Below, piece after piece: positions 58,641-64,000 of a stretch of DNA of 64,000 nt. A program made the translations under genes and the position numbers. Location: assembly GCF_040954835.1 (NCBI RefSeq), contig NC_090699.1:16795817-16859816 (forward strand). The letters are read 5' to 3'. Source of the DNA: Lepisosteus oculatus (lineage: Eukaryota; Chordata; Actinopteri; Semionotiformes; Lepisosteidae). Numbering within the stretch: the first letter of the stretch is position 1; every line of letters starts with the position of its first letter. The notes under the pieces were generated by a model. That model was not told the DNA's origin and made no database searches. It saw only the letters and a list, made by a program, of their open reading frames with translations.

Positions 58641-61439
58641 TGGGATAGAGGGAACTACTTCCCTTTTCCGGAAAACACAAAACGGAGAGCAAATTATGAA
58701 TATGGGCAAGATTTAGGGTCATTACTGTCCACAAAACACAGTTGCACGCACGAAGTTCGGAAAAGTGTCAGTATGCTTACACAAATAAAGTCCAGTAGCA
58801 GAAAAGTGAGAAACCAAAAGATAAGTATTCGCCTAATGTGTGAAGACAGACGTATCAGTTTAGAGCTCATTTCAGACGCACATTAGATAGATTGGGAAGG
58901 AAATATTACTATTCCTTAAAAATAGGAAGAGTGCAACAATAGAGACCCAGGCTACTTTACCAGATACAAACAAGTCAATTAAAGACGGGATCATGTTAGT
59001 TACCTGGATATACAGTTAAAGTAACTCGTCTTCGGGGAAATGAATTGTTTTTGGGCACGATGTAGCATCTAGAGTTTGCCAGGTAAAGTGGTAAAACAGC
59101 ACAGTGTTGGAACTATTCAACCTACTGCAGCTTTTTCTCAGGTTACAGGCTGTCTGAAACGTGCTGTTCTTCACAGCTATTAGGAAGACTGTGATACACT
59201 GCCGGTCACCGCGGTGCTGTCCGTGGCTCGGTCTTAAACGCATCCCGGTGTGAAAAGGATACGAGGCACCAGAGCTACAGTATGTAGTCCTAAACTTCGA
59301 ACAATGGCAGTGAGCAAGGAGCCACTACGGGCTGGCATCGCTTAGACACATTTCTTATAATTGTAACTATAATTGATCACCATGAGGACTATCCTCTGGC
59401 TTGAAGAAGGGAGAATGGCAAGACATGCAGACCGTTTTTATTGATATTAACCAAATTAAATAATTGATTCAAACAGCTAATGGCTCGGTTATTTTGGCCT
59501 TTCGTAAAGTTTTTTTTTCTCTCGTTTAGGAGGACATTGAAGTCACCACATCCTACAAAGGTATATCTTATTCGTTTATTATTCTGTATCTTCAAAATAA
59601 AACCGTAAGCTGGTTTGACATGCAGTGGTGTTTCTTTTTTGGCCTAAATCTTTGGCGAATTCTGGAGAGAAGGACCTCCTGTTGAAAAAATAAACATAAA
59701 ATAAATAAAGGTATTTAAATAAGAGAAGAACCGTTCTGAACAAAATAGATTTATAGTCTCACCCTTGTTGGAACAGTTAATAATCATTTTGGCTTTGCCG
59801 CAATTTACATCCAGGCTGAAGTTTTTAAACAGGAAATGGAGTTATGTCTCTGTCCTTTCTTACATCACTTATCTACATTGTGTTTTCAATTGAAATACAT
59901 AATATTGCCAATATTGTTTTATTATCAATCATAATAAATGTATTTCATTTGAGTACACATTTATTCATTATTGAGGGCAGTGGTAGGCATAACAGCTTTG
60001 TTTAGAATAACACCATCGTTTATGTGACTAAATACTGCAGCTTCGCAAACAATAGCTCCTCTATGGAGCCCGCGGCACACGGACACCACAGGTGTCAGTG
60101 GAAGTCAGGTCTGGGAAAGGGACCTCATCCTCAAGGTCTAATGTGTAAGAAAAAACAAAAACAAATGCCCTTTTCGACGACTCACGTGAATTGGTTTTCA
60201 TTTGTTCTTGTTTTTTTTTATTTTGATATATTTGCGTGTTGTCTACTATATCTACTATTGGAATTGAATAAAAATGACTAATATTTCTGTTTTATATCTA
60301 CTACCATGTGAAAACTCTCTATTCAGGTCCATCAGTCATGTGTTTACCGCTTGTTTCTTCGCAGACGTTTGATGTATATCTATATATTACTGCCACCCTT
60401 GTAGCTGTAACTGTGTTTTAATTCCGAAAAGGTTCTAATGCGATCTATTTCCGGCGACACTTGGGTCAAGGAGGCTGAAAACATAGACTATCCGTGCCTG
60501 TTGACGGATGAACAGCATTTTAATAATCCCCACATTGAACTGTAATGTAAACCTAAAGCAAATACAATTTCATTTATGCTTTACCATCAGTATTTGGGTG
60601 ATAACGCTGTAATCTTCACACCCATCTGCCACACTGAATAATTTTGAACTACGCTCTAGCAGAGCGAACGGTAAAGTAACACTACAAATAGTAACCGTAC
60701 AAATAATCTACGACACTGCCGTGTTGCTATTAGAAACATTACGGTAAGGCTGTCTGGTCGTGCAGTGTACCCTGTCCCTAAATTAACGTGTTATTTAAGA
60801 AAATCTAGATACGCATCAGAATTTTAGAATATTTTGAATAATTTAGTTTCATGCAAATACTCTGTACCTTTACTATAATGTCGCAAGCCTATTGTCTTTT
60901 TTCACTTTTCATAAACTTTATATAGGATTCATCGACGGCCTGGTCTCTCGGGTTGCTTAAGGAATTGAACAAATACTACTTTGGGTGGGCAATAATTTAA
61001 AAAGAAAAATAATAACTTCAAGTACGAATGGGTGGATTTTTTTATTGTATTCATTTTAATTGTTAGATTAAAATGTTAGAGTTAAATTACGGTTACCTTT
61101 TCTGTCAAAACAGAGTAGACGAGAGTGTTTCTTGTTCAGAAACCTTTCTATAAATTAAAACGCAGCTGCACAAGCCGACTGTGAAAAGCGGCGCTGTCTC
61201 TGATATTAACCCTTCCACGGGAGGAATACAATCGTTTCTTCGTCCCGACTATATCAGTACAAAATTAATTAGATATTGTAATTATTATTAGTAAGAGAAA
61301 AGCAAAGTTTGTACAGTATAACCGAATGAACCTGCAATACATCAGTCCATTATACTGTAGATAATGTAGATCACGTGATACTATAAAAGCTATCTAGAAT
61401 TCTATAGTAAACATAAATTAATATTTAGTTTTTTCTCCA
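58641..61439. other. 5' flank, no gene seen
   Basis: AT-rich non-coding sequence. No reading frame exceeds about 85 codons and none shows recognisable protein features. Confidence 0.6.
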
Positions 61440-61479
61440 ATTAAAATAGCAAAATGGAGCTTAACTGAGTGACACACGA

Positions 61480-61530
61480 TCCATTGGGATTTATTCGCCA
61501 TTGGCCGAATACATTATTCTTATAAAAACT
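61480..61530 (+). promoter_or_regulatory. CCAAT/TATA-like arrangement
   Basis: Two ATTGG (inverted CCAAT) boxes at 61483 and 61500 precede a TATAAAA at 61521 by 17-34 bp, on the plus strand. No coding exon follows within the window, so this may be coincidence in AT-rich DNA. Confidence 0.25.
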
Positions 61531-61619
61531 CCCCATCACTTAAGTACTTAATGGGTTACCTCGCCTCATATGTTTCAATTAATCACCGTTTCCAATACAT
61601 ACAACATATAAAGGTGTAG

Positions 61620-61775
61620 TAGGTTTTAATAGTTCAAGTAGGTAGCTGCTTCAACATGCGTAGGCTGCAAAGGAACAAGTAAAGGTTTATTCCATGCTGA
61701 AAAGAGAAGAAAGGAGACACAACGTTTCAGCTGTGGAGCCAAAGATGACACCCGAAGAAGGCTGACTGTTCGCTT
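61620..61775 (+). repeat. probable dispersed repeat fragment
   Basis: Contains aggtttattccatgctgaaa followed by cacaacgtttcagctgtgga and cccgaagaaggctgac. I recall this theme from fish interspersed repeats. It is not classified. Confidence 0.35.
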
Positions 61776-63839
61776 TTTAATCTCTAAGTGTTGTTTCTAT
61801 ATTTTGATTTTAATGACCCTTTAAAAGAAATTGAGTTTTGTGGCCTCTCTTCCTCAGATTTGTAATTTTATTTTTTTAAAGAAAGGTCTCAGTTTTGTCT
61901 TCAGGTGATTTTTATTCATTGTTAATATCATATTTGATTGTTTTATACATAAAAAGCGCCCCTCTGACGTCTGCAATCGCTTTCATGGCGAGAAATTCTC
62001 GCTCAAAATATCGGGGGCTCCTTTATGTCTAAATAGTTTTGAAAATGAAAACGTTTCACAATCACAATAGAAACACGGGGGCATGCGAGACCGCGGGTCC
62101 TGGGTTCAAACCTACACCGTTGCTTGTTGTTGGCCTCTGAGCGACACGTACTTCATTTGATTTGCTTCAGTCAAAAAAAAAAGAAACAACAAATTGTTTC
62201 TATTTTTATGGATTAACAGGAAAGATCACTATAATGCAGTCTGGGTTAGAAATAAAAAAAAAACACTAGCTTGTTAAATATTTGGTGATGCATATCACTT
62301 GCTTTTCATAACAGGTCTAAAATGAAATATTTTCCAGTTGAGATCAATGAAAATGGTGTGTAAAAGACAAAGAAGACAATATTTTAAAATAACACAGGTG
62401 GAAACATAAAGTTATAAACTATATACTGTATTCATAGATGACAATAGTTTTTTTTTTAATTCTCCTAAATCTTGTTCGAAGCGGCAGATACATTAGGATT
62501 CGTCTTTTAATGCACGGCGAGCTCTTTGTTTTCATAAACAATAGAAAGTGTTTTATGAAAACTTAGTAGTCCACGTAGCTCTAGTGGTTTAATTTTATTT
62601 TTTATTTGCACGGCATAAAATCCAAATAAATATTGTTAAATAATGATTGAAACTGCCGAGCAATATGTATCAGTATTTGTAAATCCCATTTCATGTTTTA
62701 CCACGCTACGTTATACAGTCAGAGAACTGTGCAGAATACAATTCAATTAATGTACTCTTATTTTAAAGGGCTAAAATAGTTCATATATAGTATTTATTTC
62801 AGGGCAAATATTCCATGTCTAGATTTAACTGACCTAAAAATATCATTTTCAATGTTTATGTCAATATCGGAAAATAGCCAAATGACTTGAATGGACATTT
62901 CTAATTATTCTAGTTTTATAGAATACAATAGACGTCAGTGAATGTGGAGCGACATCTTTCATAACTAATGCGTTTCCAAATGTGTAGCTGTTCTTTCTCT
63001 GTCGCCTGTATTCACTGAAGGTTTAACTCAACCCTGCCATCTCTGTATACACTATAGAAGGTCGAAAATATACATGAAGATTGAATTGTTTTGAGTCACA
63101 CTAAATACACTTCAATGGGATTCTGGGCAAGTGACATTATTTAAGATTTTAGTGCTGGAAAAGATGCTTATATTATTCTGAACAATTAACGGTAAAACGG
63201 ATTTCTGGAAAACGCTTCATAGGACAGCGTGTGTTTTCGGTGTCACCTTAAAGTCGAGTGAAAAGCAAGCCTTAAAAATCACTTTTCATAACCTCACAAA
63301 CTACTAAATAAAGGAATGCGTCTGCTTAGATTGGCGTTCTACACTCTGGACTTAATTATGGAATCGATGTGTTCGTTCTAATAAAAATATATATTTTTTT
63401 GCGTTCCACGTTTTGCTAGCTTTTTCTGTTACACGGAGCCCAAGTACCAAGGGTTACCGATCCGATATTCGACAAGGTCTAGAGATTAAAACACGTTGAT
63501 TCCTGGCAATATTGAAAAGATGTGCGCTATTTCGTTCCTCCGTTTAGTTCCTTTCTCGTTTACCAAGCTTCCAATCTGTACATTTCTCAAAGCCTTTCAA
63601 TTTTCAAATGGCAGTGAGATACTGTGGCGTCGGTTTTAGTTAAGAGCCTTCCATACATTCGCTGGGGCCTCTATTGGGTAGGATATTCATGATAGATAAC
63701 AGAAATATGAATATGGTGGTTAAATATTCAGATCGATGCCTCCAACGTTAGATACCGGGTAGATAGATACTGTGAACTGTGTCGTAGCTATCAAAAGGAG
63801 GAACGTGAAAATTAAATTATTAAGCGCAGAGTGTTCCCG
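61776..63839. other. 5' flank, no gene seen
   Basis: AT-rich, without supported genes. A short segment at 62085-62160 holds a B-box-like gggttcaaacct and may be a SINE remnant. A small palindrome, cgagaaattctcg, lies at about 61989-62001. Confidence 0.5.
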
Positions 63840-64000
63840 CAGTGCTCCGTTCATCAATTATTCTTTTCAACCATTCAAGACTCCCTTTCTTGTCTAATTA
63901 GGCTGTAAAGGCAGAAAAGCACCAATCAAAATGCCACCTGGGGGATGCAGGGAGCGGAAGAGCTCATCTATGGGCCATCACGCATCAGCGCTCCTCTTCC
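63840..64000. promoter_or_regulatory. candidate conserved non-coding element at window edge
   Basis: Contains catcaattattcttttc, tctaattaggctgtaaagg and caccaatcaaaatgccacc. These are TAAT homeodomain cores, a CCAAT/PBX-like site and a CACCTG E-box in a short span. It is cut by the window end. Confidence 0.3.

Noticed and set aside
58641..64000. FRAT-type or other single-exon gene upstream of the receptor
   Set aside because: In human the neighbour on the 3' side of RRP12 is FRAT2 (memory). No long open frame or matching protein motif exists here.

Overview
This is vertebrate nuclear DNA, almost certainly from a ray-finned fish. Two multi-exon protein genes with vertebrate intron/exon structure are present, and the repeats are of fish type: tRNA-derived SINEs, an L2-like 3' tail and a hAT-type MITE. 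The slowly evolving proteins and some interspersed repeats that I associate, from memory, with gar, bowfin and sturgeon genomes lean towards a non-teleost lineage, but I cannot fix the species.

Layout. (1) 845-15048, plus strand: the last 30 coding exons of rrp12 (ribosome biogenesis HEAT-repeat protein). The first coding exons lie upstream of the window. The gene ends with an AATAAA signal at 15404. (2) 15425-24250: tail-to-tail intergenic DNA with SINE copies and no gene that I can support. (3) 24250-58387, minus strand: a complete 18-exon anthrax toxin receptor-family gene of the ANTXR1/TEM8 type. It encodes 565 residues: signal peptide, vWA domain with full MIDAS, Ig-like domain, one TM helix, the conserved cytosolic block and a proline-rich tail. 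All exon phases join without a break. (4) 58388-64000: 5' flank with no gene, several AT-rich homeodomain-site clusters and one TATA/CCAAT-like arrangement.

The most unusual observation is that two introns, in two different genes on opposite strands, hold minisatellites whose repeat unit is a copy of the authentic exon/5' splice-site junction. In antxr1-like intron 16, about 25 copies of a 35-bp unit carrying ATCCAG|GTAACAC fill about 90% of the 925-bp intron. In the rrp12 intron after window exon 10, about eight copies of a 54-bp unit carry CA|GTGAGT. Each array starts at the functional donor, so the spliceosome meets a ladder of decoy donors. The same antxr1-like gene also has a GC-AG intron immediately upstream of the donor-array exon.

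The two genes are not functionally linked as far as I can see. Their adjacency is informative for history: human RRP12 is on 10q24 while ANTXR1 is on 2p13, two regions that share other 2R-derived gene pairs. The receptor here is therefore probably a 2R sister of ANTXR1 rather than the ANTXR1 ortholog itself. GC-rich or homeodomain-site-rich intronic blocks of the receptor gene (44.6-46.2, 48.6-48.8, 38.5-38.9 and 27.6-28.3 kb) are candidate regulatory elements.
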